Positions 1-6,846 of a stretch of DNA of 24,239 nt are shown here, piece by piece. A program made the translations under genes and the position numbers. The notes beneath the pieces were generated by a model. It saw only the letters and a list, made by a program, of their open reading frames with translations, was not told where the DNA came from and did not search any database. How positions within the stretch are numbered: the first letter of the stretch is position 1; each line of letters opens with the position of its first letter. The stretch comes from an uncultured Prevotellaceae bacterium (GTDB lineage Bacteria; Bacteroidota; Bacteroidia; Bacteroidales; Bacteroidaceae), in contig CALGGJ010000113.1 of the NCBI GenBank assembly GCA_937915745.1, positions 1-24,239 on the forward strand, in the 5' to 3' direction.

Positions 1-30
1 ACGAAAACATCACGTTTTTAGTGTGACTGG

Positions 31-300
31 TTACACGCAGTTATGCAGGTGACCCAGTATAAGTACACCGACAAGGAGTATGACCCGATACACGGGTTGG
101 ACCTCTGCGACTATGGCGCACGCCAGTACGACCCCACCATGGGTCAGTTCCTCACAATCGACCTTCACCCGGAAGGATAGGTATATCACCCAAGCGAATA
201 TGGAGAACAAATCTATCGGTGCGATGATGTAGAAAAGCCGCTGTGACATCCAGACCCCTTCGTCTCTGCGAACAATATCAGCCAATTGAAAACCGGGCAT
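31..300 (-). CDS. Doubtful small membrane-like frame downstream of the WbqC-like gene
   Basis: The ATG lies 3 bases after the stop of the WbqC-like gene on the same strand, a spacing typical of an operon. The first 40 residues lie outside the RHS remnant and include a hydrophobic stretch (LFYIIAPIDLFSIFAWVIY) that could be a membrane helix. From about residue 41 on, the frame runs antisense to the RHS remnant and is probably not native. No family is recognised. It could be the start of a membrane protein gene cut by the RHS element, or simply a chance frame. Confidence 0.2.
   Translation of the reverse strand: MPGFQLADIVRRDEGVWMSQRLFYIIAPIDLFSIFAWVIYLSFRVKVDCEELTHGGVVLACAIVAEVQPVYRVILLVGVLILGHLHNCV
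43..180 (+). pseudogene. RHS-repeat core remnant
   Basis: A 45-residue reading frame ending in TAG at 178-180 contains the pattern YKYTDKEYD...HGLDLCDYGARQYDP..GQFLTID. This is the signature of the RHS-repeat-associated core domain that sits just before the variable C-terminal (often toxin) part of RHS/YD-repeat proteins. The frame is closed upstream by a stop at 19-21 and downstream by the TAG, where intact proteins continue with a DPLAEKY-like stretch. It is therefore a fragment: the long YD-repeat region and the C-terminal tip are both missing. RHS cores are highly repeated in Bacteroidales genomes, which may explain why the sequence begins here. No functional role is inferred. Confidence 0.75.
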
Positions 301-303
301 TGG

Positions 304-885
304 TCAGAGGAAGTAGATGCTTTCAGGCCCCATGCAGAAGAGTAGGTCGGCAATGCTGAGATTGGGTTGAAATCGATGTTTTTGTGCAAACATCTGGTAG
401 TATGTTTCGCATGGTTCCGTGAGGCAGATGTGTTGTGTTATGGTCGGTATGTCGAGTCCTATGAGGTGTGCCATGATATATATCAGGGTCTCGTTAAAGT
501 CGGCCAACAGTTGTGGTGGGTTGTCATATATGGGACGGATGTCGTCTGAGTAGTAGTCGAAATATGGGCTGCCGGCATACGACGACTGTAGTGCATGCCA
601 GTGCTTGTGCTGCCATTGACCATGTGGACTGATGAGGATGCCCCCAACGAGCGGTGCTACACTGTCGGTTTTCTGTATGGGGATGGTAAGTCGCAGTGTT
701 CCGTTGGGGGCATCTATGGTGCATCGGTTGATGTCGGCATGTTTTTCGAAGCGTACATCTCGTTGCAGGGATGGCATGCCACTACGTATCCACCTCTGCC
801 ACCAGTCGATGGGCGGCAGGTAGCGGGCGACGAATGGGGCATCGGCGATGTGGGATGTGTGGCACCACGGTGTTAAGTTATGCAT
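304..885 (-). CDS. WbqC-like family protein
   Basis: This 193-residue protein matches the WbqC-like family (Pfam WbqC) along its length. It has an N-terminal ARYLPPIDWWQRWIRSG segment, then RFEKHADINRC...NGTLRLTIPI, a central GQWQHKHWHALQSSYAGSPYF block with FDYYSDDIRPIY, and the typical ending SIADLLFCMGPES. In the family, WbqC members lie in polysaccharide or envelope gene sets and their biochemical role is poorly defined. Bacteroidetes copies are often near signal peptidase genes; none is visible here because the sequence ends. The ATG at 885 is used because the family N-terminus begins shortly after it. A TACCTTTG box lies just upstream on the same strand. The gene diverges from the ACT-domain gene. 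Confidence 0.85.
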   Translation of the reverse strand: MHNLTPWCHTSHIADAPFVARYLPPIDWWQRWIRSGMPSLQRDVRFEKHADINRCTIDAPNGTLRLTIPIQKTDSVAPLVGGILISPHGQWQHKHWHALQSSYAGSPYFDYYSDDIRPIYDNPPQLLADFNETLIYIMAHLIGLDIPTITQHICLTEPCETYYQMFAQKHRFQPNLSIADLLFCMGPESIYFL

Positions 886-908
886 TGCTTGCTTGGTATC
901 TTCGACTG

Positions 909-916
909 CAAAGGTA
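909..916 (-). promoter_or_regulatory. Putative -7 box of the WbqC-like gene
   Basis: The minus strand reads TACCTTTG, matching the Bacteroidetes sigma-ABfr -7 consensus TAnnTTTG, 23 bases before the ATG at 885. No good TTTG -33 element lies at the usual distance, so the call rests on the -7 box and its position. Confidence 0.5.
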
Positions 917-1033
917 AGAATTATTTGTGTGCCGTGAGGCGTTCGACTACTTGTAATTGACTTTCTGTCGTGATGATTTAGCCGTTTGGGACGTTTTTTG
1001 GCTCCGCGGCCGACATCAATTGCTGTTTATCAA

Positions 1034-1063
1034 TTGCCATTTGAAATATATTTCATACCTTTG
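1034..1063 (+). promoter_or_regulatory. Putative promoter of the ACT-domain/UPF0210 cluster
   Basis: TTG at 1034-1036 is followed after exactly 19 bases by TACCTTTG at 1056-1063. This fits the Bacteroidetes promoter layout of a -33 TTG and a -7 TAnnTTTG. The ACT-domain ATG follows at 1098, leaving an untranslated leader of about 30 bases. It is the best-matching promoter in the window. Confidence 0.65.
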
Positions 1064-1097
1064 CGCACTGGTTTCATTGTATAACACTTGTTTTTTT

Positions 1098-1370
1098 ATG
1101 ACTAAAGCCATCATTACAGTAGTCGGTCGCGACACGGTGGGCATCATAGCCCGTGTGTGTACTCATTTGGCCAACGACCACATTAACATTCTTGACATCA
1201 GCCAGACCATTGTTCAGGGGTATTTCAACATGATGATGATTGTCGATATGGACAGTTGCTCCAAGACATTCGGTTCGGTAGCCGACGAACTGGCCCATCT
1301 GGGCGACGAGATAGGAGTACAGGTGAAATGCCAACTTGAAGATATCTTCGACAAGATGCACCGCATCTGA
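1098..1370 (+). CDS. ACT domain-containing protein (UPF0237 type)
   Basis: This 90-residue protein consists of one ACT domain. It starts MTKAIITVVGRDTVGIIARVCTHLANDHINILDISQTIV, the typical beta-alpha-beta opening with the G-x-x-A turn, and continues with the FNMMMIVDMD strand. Free-standing ACT proteins of this family (UPF0237) bind small ligands, usually amino acids, and are assumed to be regulatory; the ligand is unknown. The ATG at 1098 is chosen over an upstream in-frame codon because the conserved first strand begins immediately and the promoter lies at 1034-1063. The UPF0210 gene follows after 50 bases. The two families are commonly adjacent in bacteria, which suggests a shared role. 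Confidence 0.9.
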   Translation: MTKAIITVVGRDTVGIIARVCTHLANDHINILDISQTIVQGYFNMMMIVDMDSCSKTFGSVADELAHLGDEIGVQVKCQLEDIFDKMHRI

Positions 1371-1420
1371 CTCCAAATCACGGGCAGTATGACCACCACA
1401 CACCATCAACCACCTACAGT

Positions 1421-2785
1421 ATGATAAATATATCCGAAGTCTTCGAAACCAACAAGATGATAGAACAGGAGAATCTTGACGTGCGTACCATCACGATGGG
1501 TATCAACCTGTTAGACTGTTCCAACACCGACCTTAAAGCTACCTGCAGCACCATCAGCTCCAAGATAAGGCGGCTTGCCAGCCGTCTGGTAAGTGTAGGC
1601 GACGAGATATCTCACGAATTTGCCATCCCCATTGTCAACAAGCGCATATCGGTCACACCCCTTTCTCTAGTGGGTTGCAACTGCTGTCATACCCCTGACG
1701 ACTACGTAGAGATAGCACTCACACTCGACAACATCGCTTCTGAGATTGGTGTGAACTTCATCGGCGGCTACAGTGCAATAGTGTCGAAAGGCATGACCCA
1801 TAGCGACGAACTGCTCATTAGGTCCATTCCACAGGCATTGGCAGCAACGAGCAGGGTATGCAGCAGCGTGAATGTTGGCTCTACACGTGCCGGCATCAAC
1901 ATGGATGCAGTGCGCCTCATGGGCGAAATCATCAAACAGACGGCACACCTCACTGCCGACACCGACTCTATAGGTTGTGCCAAGCTCGTGGTGTTCTGTA
2001 ACGCCCCCGACGACAACCCCTTCATGGCCGGTGCATTCCACGGAGTGAGCGAGGCAGATGCCATCATCAACGTCGGAGTCAGCGGTCCGGGCGTCGTGAA
2101 ACATGTGCTGCAACAGACTCCCGATGCCGACTTCGAACTCTTATGTGAAACCATCAAGAAGACTGCATTCAAGATAACGCGCGTAGGTCAGCTCGTGGCA
2201 CAGGAAGCGAGCCGACGCCTCGGTGTGCCATTCGGCATCATCGACCTCTCGCTTGCTCCCACACCTGCCATCGGCGACTCTGTGGCCGACATACTGCGAT
2301 GCATCGGAGTGGAACAGGCGGGCGCACCAGGCACCACTGCTGCACTGGCACTGCTCAACGACCAAGTGAAGAAAGGCGGAGTGATGGCTGGCAGCTATGT
2401 GGGCGGACTCTCGGGAGCCTTCATCCCTGTAAGCGAAGACCAAGGCATGATTCGCGCCGTGGAAGCCGGGGCACTTACTATAGAAAAACTCGAAGCCATG
2501 ACCTGTGTGTGCTCTGTAGGTCTCGACATGATTGCCGTTCCCGGCACTACCACCGCATCAACCATCGCCGGCATCATTGCCGACGAGGCTGCCATAGGCA
2601 TGGTAAACCAAAAGACCACAGCTGTGCGCATCATCCCCGTTGAGGGTAAGACCGTGGGCGAGGGTGTAGAGTTTGGCGGACTGCTGGGCTACGCACCCAT
2701 CATGCCCGTTAATACTTTCTCGTGCCAAAGGTTCATAAGCCGCCAGGGCCGTATCCCTGCACCGATACACAGCTTCAAGAATTAA
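1421..2785 (+). CDS. UPF0210 / PFL family protein (DUF711)
   Basis: This 454-residue protein has the length and hallmarks of the UPF0210 (PFL) family. These include the opening ISEVFETNKMIEQENLDVRTITMGINLLDC, the glycine-rich NFIGGYSAIVSKGMT segment, INVGVSGPGVV, and the C-terminal CSVGLDMIAVPGTT...GIIADEAAIGMVN and FGGLLGYAPIMPVN blocks. The family is related in fold to pyruvate formate-lyase-like proteins, but it lacks an obvious glycyl-radical motif here and no reaction is established. It lies 50 bases after the ACT-domain gene and probably shares its promoter, so the ACT protein may regulate it. A short GC-rich hairpin separates it from the next gene. Confidence 0.9.
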   Translation: MINISEVFETNKMIEQENLDVRTITMGINLLDCSNTDLKATCSTISSKIRRLASRLVSVGDEISHEFAIPIVNKRISVTPLSLVGCNCCHTPDDYVEIALTLDNIASEIGVNFIGGYSAIVSKGMTHSDELLIRSIPQALAATSRVCSSVNVGSTRAGINMDAVRLMGEIIKQTAHLTADTDSIGCAKLVVFCNAPDDNPFMAGAFHGVSEADAIINVGVSGPGVVKHVLQQTPDADFELLCETIKKTAFKITRVGQLVAQEASRRLGVPFGIIDLSLAPTPAIGDSVADILRCIGVEQAGAPGTTAALALLNDQVKKGGVMAGSYVGGLSGAFIPVSEDQGMIRAVEAGALTIEKLEAMTCVCSVGLDMIAVPGTTTASTIAGIIADEAAIGMVNQKTTAVRIIPVEGKTVGEGVEFGGLLGYAPIMPVNTFSCQRFISRQGRIPAPIHSFKN

Positions 2786-2791
2786 CCATAC

Positions 2792-2812
2792 GGGCTGGCA
2801 CGGTGCCTGCCC
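2792..2812 (+). repeat. Intergenic hairpin, copy 1 (GGGCTGGC-N5-GCCTGCCC)
   Basis: GGGCTGGC (2792-2799) and GCCTGCCC (2805-2812) pair except for one T-T mismatch, around a 5-base loop ACGGT. It begins 7 bases after the UPF0210 stop codon, and the next ATG follows 11 bases after it. No T-run follows, so it does not look like an intrinsic terminator. Exactly the same arms recur at 11017-11037 between ychF and lgt. Confidence 0.6.
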
Positions 2813-2822
2813 CCAAGTAATT

Positions 2823-3776
2823 ATGATGATTATACAACAAGAAATAGAGCAATGCCGAGCCATGCTCGCAGCCGACTTCACGGACACCGCCAACCCTCTG
2901 CTGGGGCGGGCACTGGCGGTCATACGTTCGCGTTCGGGCAAGATGATGCGTCCTGCACTCACACTACTCGCCGCACGCCTCATGGGTGCCATCGACCGGT
3001 CTGCCCTGCACGTAGCAGTGGCATACGAGGCTCTGCACACAGCCAGCCTTATCCACGATGACGTGGTTGACGAAAGCAACCAGCGTCGCGGACTCGAGTC
3101 GATAAACCACAGCCAGGGCAACCGGGTGGCAGTGTTGGTGGGCGACTACATCCTGTCGGTCGCCATGCACCACATATCGCTGACGAGCAACCCACGATTG
3201 GTGAATGTCATGTCTGAAGCCGCAAGCCAACTGTCGCATGGCGAACTGCTGCAACTCCTCCATACCATGGACGACGAACTGTCAGAGTCAACCTACTTCG
3301 ACATCATCGGCGCCAAGACCGCCGCACTGTTTGCCGCCTGTGCCGAGTCGGGGGCCATCACCGCCGGAGCTGCCGACGCCGATGTGGAGCGCATGCACCA
3401 ATTCGGACACCTGGTGGGAATATGCTTCCAGATGAAAGACGACATATTCGACTACCTCAGCCCACCCCACATCGGCAAGCCTACAGGCAATGATATGGCC
3501 GAAGGCCGACTCACCCTGCCAGCCATCCATGCCATACAGACGGGAGGGCAGAACTTCGACGAAACGGTGAAAAAAATAAAACATCAGAACGCTGCCACCG
3601 ACGAGATAAACCGTTTAGTGAACTACACCAAGGACTGTGGCGGCATTGAATATACCGAACAGCTGATGCACGACTATGCCAATGAGGCCAAACACATACT
3701 CAAGTACTACAGAGAGAGCGACACCCGCGACGCACTGATGCGATATGTAGATAAGGTAACTCAGAGAAACTACTGA
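2823..3776 (+). CDS. Polyprenyl diphosphate synthase (long-chain trans-prenyltransferase)
   Basis: This enzyme would extend an allylic diphosphate with isopentenyl diphosphate units to make the prenyl chain of menaquinone or a related isoprenoid. At 317 residues it has the usual family length. It shows the GKMMRP basic motif (39-44), the first aspartate-rich motif DDVVD (79-83) in LIHDDVVDESNQRRG, and the second motif DDIFD (206-210) in FQMKDDIFDYL. These bind Mg-diphosphate, so the enzyme looks intact. Chain length cannot be read safely; the small residues just before the first motif (ASLIHDD) suggest a long product. A second ATG three bases in is an alternative start. The nitrilase gene follows after 8 bases. 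Confidence 0.9.
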   Translation: MMIIQQEIEQCRAMLAADFTDTANPLLGRALAVIRSRSGKMMRPALTLLAARLMGAIDRSALHVAVAYEALHTASLIHDDVVDESNQRRGLESINHSQGNRVAVLVGDYILSVAMHHISLTSNPRLVNVMSEAASQLSHGELLQLLHTMDDELSESTYFDIIGAKTAALFAACAESGAITAGAADADVERMHQFGHLVGICFQMKDDIFDYLSPPHIGKPTGNDMAEGRLTLPAIHAIQTGGQNFDETVKKIKHQNAATDEINRLVNYTKDCGGIEYTEQLMHDYANEAKHILKYYRESDTRDALMRYVDKVTQRNY

Positions 3777-3784
3777 CTGATATA

Positions 3785-4567
3785 ATGACCATCACCCTGT
3801 TACAACAAAACACCGTGTGGATGAATCCTCACGAAAACCTGCGCAAGGCAGACCAGGCCATCGACCGTACCCCGGATTCCGACATCTACCTCCTGCCCGA
3901 GATGTTCAACACGGGATTCCTTGCCCATCCACGACAGCTAGATGGTAGTAATGCCGCACACGACACTCTGCAATGGATGCAGGGCAAAGCCTACGACACC
4001 AATGCAGCCATCTGTGGCAGTATGGCAGTTGAAGAAGATGGCAAATACTACAACCGCATGTATTTCGTCGAACCCTCTGGCCGCATCACCCACTACGACA
4101 AGAGCCACCTATACAAATACGGAGGAGAGGGCGAGCAATACACAGCCGGAAACGACCGTGTGATAGTCTGTTTCCGCGGAGTCAACATCTTGCTCGAGAT
4201 TTGCTACGACCTGCAATTCCCCATGTGGTGTCGCAACAACTCCGACTCCAACGGCCATATACTCTACGACCTCATAGTCTATTCTGCCAACTACCCCATG
4301 GCCCGGCATCAGGCCTTTGAAACACTACCCATAGCCAGAGCCATAGAAAACCAGTGTTATGTTGCAGTAGCCAACCGCATTGGCACCGACGAGTGGGGAC
4401 AATACTACGGCGGGTCGCGACTTATCCACCCCTACGGTGACATCATAGCCCAAGGCAAAGACAATACCGAGTGTGAAGTCACTGGAACCATCAACCTGCC
4501 GACGCTCAACCACTACAGAGAGAAATACCCTGTACTGCAAGACATCATCTGGAATAAATTCTTCTGA
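3785..4567 (+). CDS. Nitrilase-family omega-amidase
   Basis: This is a 260-residue carbon-nitrogen hydrolase of the nitrilase superfamily. The catalytic triad is visible: Glu39 in LLPEMFNTGF, Lys106 in HYDKSHLY and Cys140 in LLEICYDLQFP. Length, the EMFNTGF motif and the compact architecture fit the omega-amidase (YafV/Nit2-like) branch. That branch hydrolyses alpha-ketoglutaramate or alpha-ketosuccinamate to the keto acid plus ammonia and acts as metabolite repair after transamination. There is no signal peptide, so it should be cytoplasmic. It sits tightly between the prenyl synthase (8 bases) and the HHH protein gene (8 bases), indicating co-transcription. Exact substrate is inferred from the subfamily. 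Confidence 0.88.
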   Translation: MTITLLQQNTVWMNPHENLRKADQAIDRTPDSDIYLLPEMFNTGFLAHPRQLDGSNAAHDTLQWMQGKAYDTNAAICGSMAVEEDGKYYNRMYFVEPSGRITHYDKSHLYKYGGEGEQYTAGNDRVIVCFRGVNILLEICYDLQFPMWCRNNSDSNGHILYDLIVYSANYPMARHQAFETLPIARAIENQCYVAVANRIGTDEWGQYYGGSRLIHPYGDIIAQGKDNTECEVTGTINLPTLNHYREKYPVLQDIIWNKFF

Positions 4568-4575
4568 CCTTGACT

Positions 4576-6642
4576 ATGACAAAGCCGACGGCCACACTGT
4601 TGTTTTTATGCATATTCGTAGGTTGCTGCATTCAAAACTCGATGGCACAAATCCCGATGGAATGGGAGGATTTTGTTGAAACCATGACAGATGAGAGTAA
4701 TTACAACGACGATGATAGCAATGACTATAACTACGACGAACTCTACGAAATATACCTTCACCCCATAAACTTGAACAACACCACATACGACGAGCTCCGC
4801 CAGCTACCGTTTCTTTCCAAAATACAAATTGATGCCATACTCCTCTATGTATTGACCCACTACCCTATGCGTTCGTTAGGCGAGTTGATGCTCATACCAA
4901 GCATAGACTACACTACACGTATGCGTCTCATGCTCTTCTGTCGTGCCGGCACCGAACATTCCCATAGCCAGGCAGAAATCCTACGCAATGTCTTGACCCA
5001 TCCACAACAAGCCGTGACCCTGCGCACCGATATCCCTTTTTATACCAAGGCTGGCTACCGTAATCTGCCCGACAGCATACTGAGCAGATACCCCAACCGT
5101 ATATACTTGGGCAATAACAACTATCACTCCTTGCGATACTCCTTCAATGCCAATGGACACATACTTGCAGGAGCAGAGATAGAGAAAGACGGTGGAGAGA
5201 GATATTTTGACTACGTCTCTGCCTATATTCTGCTCCACGATATGGGTTGCATACGCAATCTCGTAATTGGCGACTACAAGTTGAGTTTTGGCCAGGGTCT
5301 TGTTGTGTCAAACACCATGTCGTTTGGCAAACAGGCGACATTGGGTTCGATGCCGTATATGGGACGTGGCATCATCCGACACTCGTCGATGACAGAATCC
5401 AATCACCTACGTGGTGCTGCAGCCAATATCACACTTTCGTCAACATTACACGCCACGGCATTTGCTTCATATCAAGGCATCGATGCCACACTGTCGGCCA
5501 GCAATGTCGGCACGGTATCGTCGTTCAAGACCGATGGCCTGCATCGCACCCAACTTGAGCGCAGCAAACGTAACATGCTGCACGAACTCACATGGGGCGG
5601 TAACTTGCAATTCAGCCAAGGTGTGTTCAGCACCGGAGTCACAGCCATCGCCACACATCTGTCTAAGCCGCTCTCGCCAAAACACGATACTCCCGCATCC
5701 GCCTACCGGCTCTACAACCTGCATGGTACCGACTTTGGAGCCATCGGCCTGTCTTACGCCTACATCACATCACGATATACATTCCAAGGCGAGACAGCAA
5801 TGAGTACAGCCTCGGGGTGCATGGCAACTATCAATACCATGAGTATGCGGACCTCGGCCACAACCACATTGTCGGTGTCAGTGCGACATTTCGACCGAGC
5901 CTACGCCACCCGCTATGGGCACACACTGAGCGAGGGTTCCACCCCACAGAACGAGACCGGCCTGCTGGCTGCTGTCAAGGCAGAACCATGGCAGCACATA
6001 CATATAGATGCGTATGCCGACTTTTTTCATTTTCCATACCAGCGCAGCAATGCCTCGGCTCCGTCTAACGGACTGGATTGCATGGCACAGACAGTTTTTG
6101 ACCTTAATGACAAAACACGCTTCCAACTGAGATATCGCATAAAATCACGACAGCAAGACTGTACCGATGCCAATGGCAACACACGTCTCATGTATTCTAC
6201 TAACCAGACATGGCGACTGAGCTACACACAGCAAATAGCACAGCCTGTGTCGGTACAGACCCTTTTCACATTCACCCACCGTTTCAATCCCGATTCTGAC
6301 AATGAGAGCGGTTTGTCTTTGTCAGAAAATATACGATGGCAGTCGGCCAACGGAAGTAAACGCATCAACCTGATGGCTGCTTATTTCAAGACCGACAGCT
6401 ATGCATCACGTGTCTGGATATATGAACCGTCCTTACTCTACACCCTTGGCATGAATTCGTTTTATTATCATGGCCTACGCCTGGCCTTGGTGGCATCGGT
6501 CAGTGTAGGCAGGGGGCTGCGCTTGCAATGCAAGGTTGGCCATACTTCTTATTTCAACCGTGACACCATAGGCAGCGGACTCGAACTTATTTCCCATTCG
6601 TATCGCACCGACCTGAATCTGCAGGCGCGCTGGACATTCTGA
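4576..6642 (+). CDS. Secreted helix-hairpin-helix protein with predicted outer-membrane beta-barrel
   Basis: This 688-residue protein begins with a signal peptide (MTKPTATLLFLCIFVGCCIQNSMA). An acidic Asp/Asn/Tyr-rich stretch follows at about 35-56. Then comes a helix-hairpin-helix region of ComEA type (about 57-122: INLNNTTYDELRQLPFLSKIQIDAILLY...MRSLGELMLIPSI). The remaining 550 or so residues are rich in alternating polar/aromatic strands and end in a terminal Phe (ARWTF), as outer-membrane barrels do. I infer an outer-membrane barrel with a periplasmic HHH head. The family is widespread in Bacteroidetes and uncharacterised; HHH modules usually bind DNA, so a role in DNA handling or uptake is possible but unproven. 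ATG 4576 is preferred to TTG 4570. It is the last gene of the 1098-6642 cluster. Confidence 0.8.
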   Translation: MTKPTATLLFLCIFVGCCIQNSMAQIPMEWEDFVETMTDESNYNDDDSNDYNYDELYEIYLHPINLNNTTYDELRQLPFLSKIQIDAILLYVLTHYPMRSLGELMLIPSIDYTTRMRLMLFCRAGTEHSHSQAEILRNVLTHPQQAVTLRTDIPFYTKAGYRNLPDSILSRYPNRIYLGNNNYHSLRYSFNANGHILAGAEIEKDGGERYFDYVSAYILLHDMGCIRNLVIGDYKLSFGQGLVVSNTMSFGKQATLGSMPYMGRGIIRHSSMTESNHLRGAAANITLSSTLHATAFASYQGIDATLSASNVGTVSSFKTDGLHRTQLERSKRNMLHELTWGGNLQFSQGVFSTGVTAIATHLSKPLSPKHDTPASAYRLYNLHGTDFGAIGLSYAYITSRYTFQGETAMSTASGCMATINTMSMRTSATTTLSVSVRHFDRAYATRYGHTLSEGSTPQNETGLLAAVKAEPWQHIHIDAYADFFHFPYQRSNASAPSNGLDCMAQTVFDLNDKTRFQLRYRIKSRQQDCTDANGNTRLMYSTNQTWRLSYTQQIAQPVSVQTLFTFTHRFNPDSDNESGLSLSENIRWQSANGSKRINLMAAYFKTDSYASRVWIYEPSLLYTLGMNSFYYHGLRLALVASVSVGRGLRLQCKVGHTSYFNRDTIGSGLELISHSYRTDLNLQARWTF

Positions 6643-6741
6643 TTGGTCTTCCGGATGCAAAAACGGGGCAAAGCGAATGTTTTTATGCATGAAACATAGG
6701 TTTTTTGAGATTTCGGTGTGGTCGTGAAAAAAAAAAGTGTG

Positions 6742-6749
6742 TATCTTTG
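6742..6749 (+). promoter_or_regulatory. Putative -7 box of the MG2/plug-like gene
   Basis: TATCTTTG matches the TAnnTTTG consensus and lies about 98 bases before the chosen ATG. An A-run precedes it (6727-6736). No clear -33 element is present. The implied leader of about 90 bases contains a small perfect hairpin, GGCAGC-AACT-GCTGCC, near 6765-6780. Confidence 0.5.
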
Positions 6750-6846
6750 TAGCTGTTATATAACGGCAGCAACTGCTGCCACTTCTGTTACACGCATATT
6801 TATAGTTTATAGGAATCACAAGAAAAAAGAAAGGAGAAACACTCTC

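Noticed and set aside
2792..2812. Intrinsic terminator after the UPF0210 gene
   Set aside because: The hairpin has a mismatch and no following T-run, and the next co-directional gene starts 11 bases later.
2558..3121. Open frame of 187 codons on the minus strand
   Set aside because: It overlaps both the UPF0210 and prenyl synthase genes in antisense and shows no domain; it is a codon-bias shadow.
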